Source: Plantibacter sp. PA-3-X8 (GTDB lineage Bacteria; Actinomycetota; Actinomycetes; Actinomycetales; Microbacteriaceae). Taken from it: DNA of 64,000 bases. The stretch is taken from contig NZ_CP033107.1 in the NCBI RefSeq assembly GCF_003856975.1, positions 3,224,001 through 3,288,000 on the forward strand, given 5' to 3'. The position numbers and the translations under genes are program-made. The notes under the pieces are model-generated. The model saw only the letters and a list, made by a program, of their open reading frames with translations. It was not told where the DNA came from and ran no database searches. This document shows, piece after piece, positions 31,910 through 40,500 of the stretch. Numbering within the stretch: position 1 is the first letter of the stretch; every line of letters starts with the position of its first letter.

Positions 31910-32989
31910 TCAGGCGGGGCTGATCGCCGCCAGGGCCTCGAGGAACGCGGTCGTCTCCGCTTCGGTGCCCGCGGTCACGCGCAGGTGGTTCGGGATGCCC
32001 ACGTCACGGATGAGGATCCCCCGCGCCAAGAGCGCCTCGAACGCCGCGTGCGGATCGGCGACGCCGCCGAACAGGACGAAGTTGGATCCGCTCCGCTTCG
32101 AGTCGTAGCCGAGACGCCCGAGCTCGACGACGAGGCGATCGCGCTGCGTCCGGATGTCGTCGACCATCGCCAGCATCTCGTCGGCGTGCCGCAGCGCGGC
32201 GGTCGCGGCCGCCTGCGTCAGGGCGCTCAGGTGGTACGGGAGCCGGACGAGTCTCAGTGCGTCGACGACCGCGGGGTCGGCGGCGAGGTACCCGAGACGG
32301 ACCCCGGCGAAGGCGAAGGCCTTGCTCATCGTCCTGGAGACGATCAGGCGAGGACGCCCCTCCAACAGCGTGAGCGCGCTCGCCTCGTCGTCAGGAGCGA
32401 ACTCCGCATACGCTTCGTCGACGATCACCATGCCCCGCGAGGCCTCGTACACCGCGGTGACGGTCTCGAGCGACAACGGTGTTCCGGTGGGGTTGTTGGG
32501 CGAGCAGAGGAACACGAGGTCGGGATCCGCCTCGGCCACCTGACGGGCGGCGGTCTCGGGCGAGAGCTCGAACTCGGCGTCGCGCGTCGCGGGGATCCAC
32601 CTGGTGCCGACGCCGGCGGCCAGGAGCGGATACATCGAGTACGTCGGCGTGAACCCGAGGAGCGATCGCCCGGGACCACCGAAGGCCTGCAGGATGTGCT
32701 GGAGCACCTCGTTCGACCCGTTCCCCGCCCAGATCTGCTCCGGGACCACCCCGTGACCCAGGTATCCCGCCAGCGCCTCCCGGAGTTCCGTGAACTCGCG
32801 ATCGGGGTACCGGTTCACCGTGAGGACCGCGGAGGCGAGCGAGGCGACGATGTCGTGCGCGACCGCCTCGGGGATCGGGTGCGTGTTCTCGTTCACGTTG
32901 AGCGCCACCGGCACCAGGGCCTGGGGAGCGCCGTACGGGCGCTGTCCTCGGAGGTCGTCGCGGATGGGGAGGTCGTCGAGAGCGGTCAC
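31910..32989 (-). CDS. hisC: histidinol-phosphate aminotransferase
   Basis: 359 aa class I/II PLP aminotransferase of histidine synthesis. Visible: NENTHPIP start, WAGNGSNEVLQ, CSPNNPTGT, DEAYAEF, PLP Lys in SRTMSKAFAFAGVRLGY, and the C-terminal Arg in NHLRVTAG. The GTG start at 32989 has TAGCAT exactly six bases upstream, so it is probably leaderless. hisB lies about 1.9 kb away across sufS-sufU, and hisD, usually upstream of hisC, is absent. Confidence 0.94.
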   Translation of the reverse strand: MTALDDLPIRDDLRGQRPYGAPQALVPVALNVNENTHPIPEAVAHDIVASLASAVLTVNRYPDREFTELREALAGYLGHGVVPEQIWAGNGSNEVLQHILQAFGGPGRSLLGFTPTYSMYPLLAAGVGTRWIPATRDAEFELSPETAARQVAEADPDLVFLCSPNNPTGTPLSLETVTAVYEASRGMVIVDEAYAEFAPDDEASALTLLEGRPRLIVSRTMSKAFAFAGVRLGYLAADPAVVDALRLVRLPYHLSALTQAAATAALRHADEMLAMVDDIRTQRDRLVVELGRLGYDSKRSGSNFVLFGGVADPHAAFEALLARGILIRDVGIPNHLRVTAGTEAETTAFLEALAAISPA

Positions 32990-32995
32990 TCCACA

Positions 32996-33001
32996 ATGCT
33001 A
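32996..33001 (-). promoter_or_regulatory. -10 box of leaderless hisC
   Basis: TAGCAT lies exactly six bases before the hisC GTG. Confidence 0.5.
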
Positions 33002-33020
33002 GCCACTCCGACCGGCGCAC

Positions 33021-34481
33021 TCACTCCGCCTGATGCTCCCGACGAAGGACCTCGTGCCGGGGGCTCGCCGGGTTCAACAGCGAGTGGCGTCGCCCGTAGG
33101 CGAAGTACACGATGAGACCGACCACGAGCCAGACCCCGAACCGCAGCCAGGTCTCCCAGTGCAACTGCAGGATCAGGAAGCCGGACGCCAGGACGCCGAA
33201 CGCCGGGACGAACGGCATCAACGGCAACCGGAAGGAGCGGGGCTCGTCCGGCTTCGTGTACCGGAACACGATCACCGACACGCAGACCACGATGAAGGCG
33301 GCCAGGATGCCGATGTTCGTGAGGTCGGCGACCTGCTTGATCGGGAACACCCCGGCGAAGACGGCTGCCGCGCCGCCGGCGATCCAGGTCACCCGCTGCG
33401 GCACACCTCGCCGATCCGTGCGCGAGAACCACCGCGGAAGGAGACCGTCGCGACTCATCGAGAACCAGACGCGGGTGACGCCCAACAGGAACGTCAGCAT
33501 CACGGTGAGGATCGACAGGACGGCGAACACGGAGATGATCGTCGCCACCACGGGCAGGCCGACGCTCTGGAACGCCGATGCGAACCCGGCAGTGGGGTCG
33601 ATGTCGGTGTAGTTCTGCATGCCGGTCAGCACGAGGGTGGCCGCGACGTACAGGAGCATGGCGATGATGAGGGAGAGGATGATCGCCTTCGGCATGTGCT
33701 TCTTGCCGTCCTTCGCCTCCTCGGCCGCCGTACTCATCGCGTCGTATCCGAAGACTGCGAAGAAGACCGTCGCGGCACCGGCGAACACCGGCCCGAACCC
33801 GCTGGGGAGGAACGGGTCGTAGTTCTCACCGTCGATATAGAAGACACCGAGGCCGATGATGAACAGGATGAGCAGGACCTTGATCCCGACCGCGACGAGC
33901 TCGAATCGACCGAAGGCCTTCGTCCCGCGGCTCAGGATGAAGGTCACGAGGAGACAGACGAAGATGGCGGGGAGATTGACGAGGCCGCCCTTCCCCTCGT
34001 CGGCGGTCGAGGTCATCCAGGCCGGCATGTGGATCCCGATGCCGGACAGGAAGGCGTCGAAGTAGCCGGAGATCCCGATCGCGACCACCGCGACGATCGC
34101 GATGTACTCGAGCAACAGGTCCCAGCCGATGAACCAGCCGATGATCTCGCCGAGCGCCACATACCCGTAGGTGTAGGCGGACCCGGCTCTCGGGATCATG
34201 CCGGCGAACTCCGCGTACGACAAGGCTGCGGCCGCGGAGGCGAGACCCGCGATCAGGAACGAGAAGAGGACGGCCGGCCCCACAGCGGGCGAGGTCTCGC
34301 TCCCATGAGCGACGAGTCCGGCAAGTGAGAAGATCCCCACCCCGATGATGCCGCCGACCCCGATGGCCGTGAGTTGCCAGAGCCCGAGGCTCTTGAACAG
34401 CTTCGAACCGGAGGTCTCATCCTCGATCTCCGCGATCGGCTTCTTCCGGAGCAGCGAGCGGCTCCGATCGTCTGTACTCAT
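33021..34481 (-). CDS. APC-superfamily amino-acid permease
   Basis: 486 aa with about 12 membrane helices. The first helix carries the substrate motif [11 protein letters not shown], and [17 protein letters not shown] follows, both typical of the cationic amino-acid transporter branch (YfnA/CAT). The N-terminus [11 protein letters not shown] is typical too. The substrate (Arg, Lys or a neutral amino acid) cannot be set. GGAGG precedes the ATG. It lies where hisD would be in relatives. Confidence 0.9.
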   Translation of the reverse strand: MSTDDRSRSLLRKKPIAEIEDETSGSKLFKSLGLWQLTAIGVGGIIGVGIFSLAGLVAHGSETSPAVGPAVLFSFLIAGLASAAAALSYAEFAGMIPRAGSAYTYGYVALGEIIGWFIGWDLLLEYIAIVAVVAIGISGYFDAFLSGIGIHMPAWMTSTADEGKGGLVNLPAIFVCLLVTFILSRGTKAFGRFELVAVGIKVLLILFIIGLGVFYIDGENYDPFLPSGFGPVFAGAATVFFAVFGYDAMSTAAEEAKDGKKHMPKAIILSLIIAMLLYVAATLVLTGMQNYTDIDPTAGFASAFQSVGLPVVATIISVFAVLSILTVMLTFLLGVTRVWFSMSRDGLLPRWFSRTDRRGVPQRVTWIAGGAAAVFAGVFPIKQVADLTNIGILAAFIVVCVSVIVFRYTKPDEPRSFRLPLMPFVPAFGVLASGFLILQLHWETWLRFGVWLVVGLIVYFAYGRRHSLLNPASPRHEVLRREHQAE

Positions 34482-34570
34482 GCTTGCCTCCGACGATGCT
34501 GCGGGCGTCGTTGCACCGCGCCATCGACGATAGCTGAGAACCAGTGCGGAGTGACCCGCCGATTGTCGGC

Positions 34571-34963
34571 CTACTCGGCCGCGTACCGCTGCGGGATCGC
34601 CAGGCGCTGCCCGGGCTCGACACCGGCGGTGCTGAGCTGGTTGAGGTTCATGATCTCGGCGATGACGTCGCGCGGGTCGGCGTCGGGTGCGATGGACTCG
34701 GCCAGCTGCCAGAGCGACTCGCCCGGGTCGACCGTGATGTACGTGAACGTGGCTCCCGCCGCCGCCGTGTTGGCCGCGGCACCGCCTGCGGAGAGTCCGA
34801 CGACCGCGACACCGATGACCAGCGGGATGGCGGCGAGCGTGGTGAAGACGACGCGACCTCGCTTCGTCAGGCGGAGTCGGCGTGTGGACGGTGCGTCTGA
34901 CGTCGGTACCTGCGCCGTCCGTGCGGGAAGCGCCCGGTGGGACCCGATCAGTGCTGCGCTCAT
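34571..34963 (-). CDS. LysM protein, SOS-induced division inhibitor (Rv2719c/DivS-like)
   Basis: 130 aa. A basic cytoplasmic N-terminus (~1-38), one membrane helix (~40-62) and an external LysM peptidoglycan-binding domain (~74-120, [16 protein letters not shown]). This layout, and the position head to head with lexA, match the SOS-regulated division inhibitors of mycobacteria and corynebacteria. It shares a promoter region with LexA-type boxes, so it is probably made during DNA damage to delay septation. GGAGGG precedes the ATG. Confidence 0.8.
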   Translation of the reverse strand: MSAALIGSHRALPARTAQVPTSDAPSTRRLRLTKRGRVVFTTLAAIPLVIGVAVVGLSAGGAAANTAAAGATFTYITVDPGESLWQLAESIAPDADPRDVIAEIMNLNQLSTAGVEPGQRLAIPQRYAAE

Positions 34964-35050
34964 GTCAACCCTCCAAGAGTGTGCTCATCGTGTGATGAGG
35001 ACTCGTACCCGACACTCGACCAGGAGTGCCGGATACGAACCTGTGTTCCG

Positions 35051-35079
35051 AATATATCTTCGATTGTTCGAATACTCAA
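35051..35079 (-). promoter_or_regulatory. promoter of the LysM/SOS gene
   Basis: -35 TTGAGT (35074-35079), 17-base spacer, -10 TATATT (35051-35056). The spacer contains CGAACAATCGAAG, a degenerate LexA-like site that would place a repressor within the promoter. The start of transcription would be ~80 bases upstream of the gene. Confidence 0.7.
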
Positions 35080-35121
35080 CCCTGTCTTCGTACCTGAGAC
35101 GCGCGGGATCGGCGACACGCT

Positions 35122-35135
35122 CGAACAGATGTTTG
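35122..35135. promoter_or_regulatory. LexA-binding SOS box between the LysM gene and lexA
   Basis: CGAACAGATGTTTG fits the Gram-positive/actinobacterial SOS pattern CGAAC-N4-GTTYG. It overlaps the lexA -35 box. Confidence 0.85.
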
Positions 35136-35161
35136 TCTGGACGAGCTGGTGCGGATACAGT
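35133..35161 (+). promoter_or_regulatory. lexA promoter
   Basis: -35 TTGTCT (35133-35138), 17-base spacer, -10 TACAGT (35156-35161). The SOS box covers the -35, so LexA would repress its own gene. Confidence 0.65.
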
Positions 35162-35234
35162 TTCGAGTGTTGGAAGCAGTACACCACCACCCACCGACAT
35201 CGGTCACCGACAGCCGATCAGGGCAGGAGCGAAG

Positions 35235-35933
35235 ATGGCAGCGAACACGGCGGGCGACGGAGCCCGGGAACGCCAGATCGGCGGCACCCGGCGACGGAAG
35301 AGCCTGAGCGACAAGCAGCTGGCGATCCTCGACGTCATCCAGCGTTCGGTCTCACAGCGCGGATATCCGCCGAGCATGCGCGAGATCGGCGACGCCGTCG
35401 GGCTCGCCTCCCTGTCGAGTGTCACGCACCAACTCGGACAGCTCGAACTCAGCGGATACCTCCGACGCGATCCCAACCGTCCCCGCGCCATCGAGGTGCT
35501 CATCGACCTGCCGAGCGCCGTCGAGGGCAGCGATCCCGACTCCGCTCCCCCGGTCGGCGACGCCGCCATGGTCCCGCTCGTCGGTCGCATCGCCGCCGGC
35601 ATCCCGATCACGGCCGAGCAGCAGGTCGAGGAGATCTTCCCCCTGCCCCGCCAGCTGGTCGGCAAGGGCAGTCTGTTCATGCTGAAGGTCGTCGGCGACT
35701 CGATGGTCGACGCCGCGATCTGCGACGGCGACTGGGTCGTCATCCGCGAGCAGAAGACCGCTGAGAACGGCGAGATCGTCGCGGCGATGCTCGACGAGGA
35801 GGCGACCGTGAAGGTGTTCCGCCAGCGCGACGGTCACACCTGGCTGCTCCCCCGGAACTCGGCCTTCGAACCGATCCTCGGCGACCACGCCGAAGTCCTC
35901 GGCAAGGTCGTCGCCGTGCTCCGGACGGTCTGA
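35235..35933 (+). CDS. lexA: SOS repressor LexA
   Basis: 232 aa. A winged helix-turn-helix at ~24-90 ([29 protein letters not shown]) and a C-terminal S24 peptidase domain. The self-cleavage bond is A121-G122 (GRIAAGIPI), with S156 (GDSMVD) and K193 (TVKVF) as catalytic pair. AGGAG lies five bases before the ATG at 35235; the long open frame further upstream is not coding. RecA filaments trigger self-cleavage, inducing recA, the LysM gene and others. Confidence 0.97.
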   Translation: MAANTAGDGARERQIGGTRRRKSLSDKQLAILDVIQRSVSQRGYPPSMREIGDAVGLASLSSVTHQLGQLELSGYLRRDPNRPRAIEVLIDLPSAVEGSDPDSAPPVGDAAMVPLVGRIAAGIPITAEQQVEEIFPLPRQLVGKGSLFMLKVVGDSMVDAAICDGDWVVIREQKTAENGEIVAAMLDEEATVKVFRQRDGHTWLLPRNSAFEPILGDHAEVLGKVVAVLRTV

Positions 35934-35957
35934 CCGACCGGACCATTCCGCGACACC

Positions 35958-35999
35958 GACGAGGGCCGGGACGATCCGTGGATCGTCCCGGCCCTCGTC
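35958..35999. terminator. strong bidirectional terminator between lexA and metE
   Basis: Nineteen-base perfect arms around a CGTG loop lie between the convergent lexA and metE. It is the longest uninterrupted stem I found in the window. Confidence 0.85.
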
Positions 36000-36017
36000 C
36001 GTGCAGGCCCCTCAACG

Positions 36018-38345
36018 TCAGCCGGTCGCACCGACCCGTGCGCGGACCGCACGCGTCGCCTCGACGATGTTGGCGAGGGAGGCGACCGTCTCCTCGTAGC
36101 CTCGCGTCTTGAGTCCGCAGTCCGGGTTCACCCAGACCTGGCGCTGCGGGATCCCCTCCAGCGCGATCTCGAGCAACGCGGTCACCTCCGCGACGCTCGG
36201 CACCCGAGGCGAGTGGATGTCGTAGACGCCCGGGCCGATGCCGTGGTCGAAACCACTCGCCCGGATGTCGGACACGACCTCCATCCGAGACCGTGCCGCC
36301 TCGATGCTCGTCACGTCGGCGTCCAGGCGTCGGATCGCGTCGATCACCACGCCGAACTCGGAGTAGCAGAGGTGGGTGTGGATCTGCGTCTCGGCCCGCA
36401 CGCCCGCGGTCGCCAGCCGGAAGGAGCCCACCGACCAGTCGAGGTACCGCCCCTGGTCGGCCCGCCGGAGCGGGAGCAGTTCGCGGAGTGCGGGTTCGTC
36501 GACCTGGATGATGCGGATGCCGGCCCGCTCCAGGTCGGCGATCTCGTCACGCAGGGCGAGGGCGACCTGGTTCGCCGTCTCGGCGAGCGGTTGGTCGTCG
36601 CGCACGAACGACCACGCGAGGATCGTCACCGGGCCCGTGAGCATGCCCTTCACCGGCTTGGTGGTCAACGACTGCGTGTAGGACGACCACTCGACCGTGA
36701 TCGGCGCCGGCCGCGAGACGTCACCCCACAGGATCGACGGACGGGTGCATCGTGAACCGTAGGACTGCACCCACCCGTGCTCCGTCACGGCGAACCCGTC
36801 GAGGTGCTCGGCGAAGTACTGGACCATGTCGTTGCGCTCGGGCTCACCGTGGACGACGACGTCGATCCCGAGGTCCTCCTGCAGGGCCACGACGCGCTCG
36901 ATCTCCGCGCGCATCGTCGCGACGTACGCCTCCTCGTCGAGCGTCCCGGCGACCCGCTGCGCGCGGGCGCGACGGATGTCCCCGGTCTGCGGGAAGGAAC
37001 CGATCGTCGTCGTCGGGAGGAACGGCAGGCCGAGCGCCTGCTCCTGCGCCGTGGCGCGCTCCTGGTAGTCGTCTCGGGTGAAGTCCGCTGGTGCGAGCGC
37101 TGCCGTCCGTGCGCGGATGGCGGCATCGACGACCCCGGGCGCGGCGAGCCGATCGTCGAGCGCGGCCGACGCTGCGGTGAGCTCGGCCGCGATGGCCGCG
37201 CGCCCTTGGGTGAGACCGCGTGCGAGGACCGCGATCTGATCCACCTTCTGGTCGGCGAAGGCGAGCCAGCTCCGGAGACGGGGGTCGAGCCTCGTCTCCA
37301 CCGACACGTCGTGCGGGACGTGCAGGAGGGACGTCGAGGTGGACACCGCGAGCTGCGGGAAGCGCTCCGCCGCGCTCGCGAGCAGGTCGGCCGCGGCCAC
37401 GAGGTCGCCACGCCACACGTTGTGGCCGTCGATCACTCCCGCGACGACGGTCTTCGTGGCGAGTCCGGGAGACGAGTCCGGCAGGCCTCCTCGGACGAGG
37501 TCGACACCGACAGCCTCGACCCCCGAGGCGGCGAGCACCGGGAGGGCGTCCCCCAAGGCGCCGTATGGAGCCGCGACGAAGATCGCCGGGCGGTCGGACA
37601 CGGCGGACAGGACGGCCGTCGATCGTTCGAGCGCCGCAAGGACCGTCGACCTCGGCACGTCGAACGTCTCCGACACCAGTGCGGGTTCGTCGAGCTGCAC
37701 CCAGGGCGCGCCGGCAGCGGCGAGGCGCTGGAGGAGTTCCGCGTAGACGGGCAGCAACGCCTCCAGTCGATCGATCGGGGCGAATCCCGCTGAGGCCCCC
37801 TCGGCCGCCTTGGACAGCAGCAGGAACGTCACCGGGCCCACGATCACCGGCCGCGTCACGTACCCCTCGGCGAGGCCCTCGCGGAACTGCTCGACCACCT
37901 GGTCGTCGGAGAGCGCGAACGGCGTCGACTCACCGATCTCCGGGACGAGGTAGTGGTAGTTCGAGTCGAACCACTTCGTCATCTCGAGCGGGGCGAGGTC
38001 GCCGGCGCCACGAGCGATCGTGAACGCCCCGGCGAGGTCGACCCGACCGTCGGCCCCGACGAGCGTCGAGAAGCGGTCCGGGACGGCGCCGACGGTGAGC
38101 GCGGCGTCCAGGACCTGGTCATAGAACGAGAAGCTCTCGGGGATCGCGGCGTTCGTGGGATCGAGGCCGAGCCCCGCGAGGCGGGCACGCGTGGCGGCGC
38201 GCAGCTCGGAGGCCGTCCGCTCGAGCGCGTCGGCGTCGATCCGGCCGGCCCAGAAGGACTCGACGGCGCGCTTCAACTCCCGGTTCGGCCCGATGCGCGG
38301 GTAGCCGAGGATGGTGCCGACGGGGAATGCGGAGGTGGGGATCAT
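36018..38345 (-). CDS. metE: cobalamin-independent methionine synthase
   Basis: 775 aa zinc enzyme methylating homocysteine with 5-methyltetrahydrofolate triglutamate. The C-terminal zinc ligands are visible: HTHLCYSEF (His and Cys) and VNPDCGLKTRGYEE (Cys). GYPRIGPNRELK is the family N-terminus. It follows metF, overlapping it by four bases (ATGA), so methyl-folate supply and use are coupled. No SAM riboswitch or B12 element is seen. Confidence 0.96.
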   Translation of the reverse strand: MIPTSAFPVGTILGYPRIGPNRELKRAVESFWAGRIDADALERTASELRAATRARLAGLGLDPTNAAIPESFSFYDQVLDAALTVGAVPDRFSTLVGADGRVDLAGAFTIARGAGDLAPLEMTKWFDSNYHYLVPEIGESTPFALSDDQVVEQFREGLAEGYVTRPVIVGPVTFLLLSKAAEGASAGFAPIDRLEALLPVYAELLQRLAAAGAPWVQLDEPALVSETFDVPRSTVLAALERSTAVLSAVSDRPAIFVAAPYGALGDALPVLAASGVEAVGVDLVRGGLPDSSPGLATKTVVAGVIDGHNVWRGDLVAAADLLASAAERFPQLAVSTSTSLLHVPHDVSVETRLDPRLRSWLAFADQKVDQIAVLARGLTQGRAAIAAELTAASAALDDRLAAPGVVDAAIRARTAALAPADFTRDDYQERATAQEQALGLPFLPTTTIGSFPQTGDIRRARAQRVAGTLDEEAYVATMRAEIERVVALQEDLGIDVVVHGEPERNDMVQYFAEHLDGFAVTEHGWVQSYGSRCTRPSILWGDVSRPAPITVEWSSYTQSLTTKPVKGMLTGPVTILAWSFVRDDQPLAETANQVALALRDEIADLERAGIRIIQVDEPALRELLPLRRADQGRYLDWSVGSFRLATAGVRAETQIHTHLCYSEFGVVIDAIRRLDADVTSIEAARSRMEVVSDIRASGFDHGIGPGVYDIHSPRVPSVAEVTALLEIALEGIPQRQVWVNPDCGLKTRGYEETVASLANIVEATRAVRARVGATG

Positions 38346-39340
38346 CGTGCGTCCTTGCTGGTGAGTGGATCGGGGATGGGATGGCGGACCGGTCGGTCGC
38401 CTTGCATGGGGATGCCGGCACGGTGCAACACGTCGAGCACCGTCCGATGCTGGTTGAAGGCGTAGAGGTGGACGCCCGGCGCACCGCCCGCGACGACGTC
38501 GCGGATGAGTCGGGCGGAATACTCCGTGCCGATGTCGATCCGTCCCGCTTCGTCCGGCTCGACCTCGAGTGCGATGGCCAGGTCGCTCGGGAGCGCCTCG
38601 CCGCTGAGCTCGAGCACCCGACGCAGCCGCGCCGGACTCGTGATGGGCATCACGCCCGGCAGGATGGGCATGGTGACGCCGTGACGTCTCGCACGTTCGG
38701 CGAAGGCGAGGTAGTCGTCGGCATGGAAGAAGAGCTGGGTGATGGCGAGCGTCGCCCCCGCCGCCTGCTTGGCCAACAGGGTGTCGAGGTCCTGCGTCGT
38801 CGACCGGGAGCGCGGGTGACCGTTGGGGAACGCGGCGACCGCGATCCGAGGCCGACGGCGTCGACCGAGCTGCACCGCGCCCGGGAGTCCGGTCAGCGAC
38901 CCCTCGGCGTACGGCTCGTGCTCGGCACTGACCCGGCCGATGAGCTGCACGAGTTCTGCGGCACTCCCCAGATCACCGAGGAAGGCGTCCCCCTCGACGG
39001 CTCCGGCGGGCGGGTCGCCGCGGAGCGCGAGGAAACTGTGCACCCCGGCATCGAGGAAGTCCTTGATGAGTCGGCTGGCCTGCGCGTGCGTCGAACCGAC
39101 GCAGGTGAGATGGGCCATCGGGTCCACCGAGGTCGACGTCCGGATGCTCCGCAGCACGTCCAGGCTCGCCGTTCGCGAGGAACCACCGGCGCCGAAGGTG
39201 ACCGAGATGAACTCCGGACCGGCGGCGGCCAGGTGCTCGACCGTCCGTGCGAGCGCGACGCCGCCGTCGAGCGTCTTCGGCGGGTACAGCCCGAACGAGA
39301 AGGGGGTGCGCCTGGGACAGGCCGGCTCCGTCGTGGTCAT
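38342..39340 (-). CDS. metF: methylenetetrahydrofolate reductase
   Basis: 332 aa flavoprotein TIM barrel reducing methylene-THF to methyl-THF for MetE. The ATG at 39340 is chosen as the family sequence starts soon after. FISVTFGAGGS and LRGDPP (D109) match E. coli MetF. At the site of the catalytic Glu in SFEFFPP this protein reads SFGLYPP, with Gly17 in place of Glu. A variant family or altered mechanism is possible. The open frame upstream to 39487 is Pro/Ser-rich and lacks family similarity. Confidence 0.9.
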   Translation of the reverse strand: MTTTEPACPRRTPFSFGLYPPKTLDGGVALARTVEHLAAAGPEFISVTFGAGGSSRTASLDVLRSIRTSTSVDPMAHLTCVGSTHAQASRLIKDFLDAGVHSFLALRGDPPAGAVEGDAFLGDLGSAAELVQLIGRVSAEHEPYAEGSLTGLPGAVQLGRRRRPRIAVAAFPNGHPRSRSTTQDLDTLLAKQAAGATLAITQLFFHADDYLAFAERARRHGVTMPILPGVMPITSPARLRRVLELSGEALPSDLAIALEVEPDEAGRIDIGTEYSARLIRDVVAGGAPGVHLYAFNQHRTVLDVLHRAGIPMQGDRPVRHPIPDPLTSKDAR

Positions 39341-39564
39341 GAGGTCTCGTCTCGGTGGCAGCGGATCGAGAGCCGGCGACCACGCAGCACGCAGCGGTTC
39401 CGCTGGTGTGTCGTGGGCGGGTGCCGGGCTCGGCTGTCGCTCCGAATCCGCCGGTGAGGGCGGGTACGATGCGCACGACGATAGCAACGCCCGACGATCC
39501 GCGCGACGGACATCCGCCCGACAGCGTCATCCTGCGACACATTCCCCCGGCGGCGCTCCGGTCC

Positions 39565-39570
39565 TACGCT
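39565..39570 (+). promoter_or_regulatory. -10 box of leaderless lipoprotein gene
   Basis: TACGCT is exactly six bases before the ATG at 39577. Confidence 0.45.
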
Positions 39571-39576
39571 GATGCC

Positions 39577-40491
39577 ATGACCATGGGCACCAGGCACCGG
39601 GGCGCCGAGCGCCGAGTACCCGGTTCGCGCGTCATCGCGTCCTGCGTGGCGGTGGTGATCGCCCTGTCCGGGTGCACGACCGCCGGTTCGCCCGTGCCGC
39701 GGGCGACACGCGCAGCCTCAGCCGAGGACATCGTGGTCGAGTTCCGTCAGAACCGGGACCAGTACGCGAGCGACGGCGCGATCGTCCGGGTCGGTAACGG
39801 CGGCGACCACGACATCACGATCGTCGGACTCGAGCTGGCGGGGTCGGCGTTCACCGCGCCGACCGTCCGGGACCGATCCTCGACGGTCCGCGCTGGACAG
39901 ACCACGGACCTCGCCGTCGAGCTGCCACCGATCGACTGCGACGCACGCGACGGGGACGTGCAGGTCGATCTCCTGCTCCGACTCGACGACGACTCGATCC
40001 TGTCCGCCGCCGACCTCCCCGATCCGACGAACGCGCTGCAGCGGATCCGTGCCTCGACGTGCACGGTGGCGGCCGTGCAGCGCATCGCCGAGGTGGCAGC
40101 AGCTCCCGGGATCCGCCTCGAGGGCGCCGGAGCCACGACGGTCGCCGTCCTGACGATCACTGCCGTGCCGACCGGCGCCCCGGGTCGGCTGGAGCTCGTC
40201 GCGCTGCGCTCGACCGTCCTGCTGCGACCGGCGCCGACGGACGGCGGCGGTGACCCACCCCAGGACTGGCCGCTCAGCCTGACCGTCGACGCCGCCGACG
40301 GCCCGCAGTCCTTCGAACTGCGGATCGTGCCGACGCGGTGCGACCCGCATGCCCTGGCGGAGGACAAGGTGGGGACCCTGTTCCCACTCGTCGTGCGGAT
40401 CGACGACGGCCCGGAGGCCGTCATGACCCTGCCGCTCGACGCCGACACGGCGGAGGCGCTCAAGGATGCCGTCCGCGCGCGCTGCGCGTGA
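39577..40491 (+). CDS. putative secreted lipoprotein
   Basis: 304 aa, unrecognised. A basic N-terminus, hydrophobic core VIASCVAVVIAL and lipobox LSGC make it an exported lipoprotein. The mature part looks all-beta: ~50-120 resembles an immunoglobulin-like domain (VEFRQNRDQYASDGAIVRVGNG), and a second such unit follows at ~140-300. Two Cys pairs (IDC/STC and TRC/ARC) may form disulfides. It is divergent from metF and converges on hflX with a nine-base gap. The start is fixed by the TACGCT-N6-ATG arrangement. Confidence 0.7.
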   Translation: MTMGTRHRGAERRVPGSRVIASCVAVVIALSGCTTAGSPVPRATRAASAEDIVVEFRQNRDQYASDGAIVRVGNGGDHDITIVGLELAGSAFTAPTVRDRSSTVRAGQTTDLAVELPPIDCDARDGDVQVDLLLRLDDDSILSAADLPDPTNALQRIRASTCTVAAVQRIAEVAAAPGIRLEGAGATTVAVLTITAVPTGAPGRLELVALRSTVLLRPAPTDGGGDPPQDWPLSLTVDAADGPQSFELRIVPTRCDPHALAEDKVGTLFPLVVRIDDGPEAVMTLPLDADTAEALKDAVRARCA

Positions 40492-40500
40492 GGAGTCGGG

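Noticed and set aside
34374..35933. lexA extended to 519 codons
   Set aside because: The extension covers the LysM gene, the promoters and the SOS box. The ATG at 35235 has a good ribosome site.
39341..39576. SAM riboswitch upstream of metF
   Set aside because: I looked for SAM-II/SAM-IV-like cores on the minus strand and saw none.
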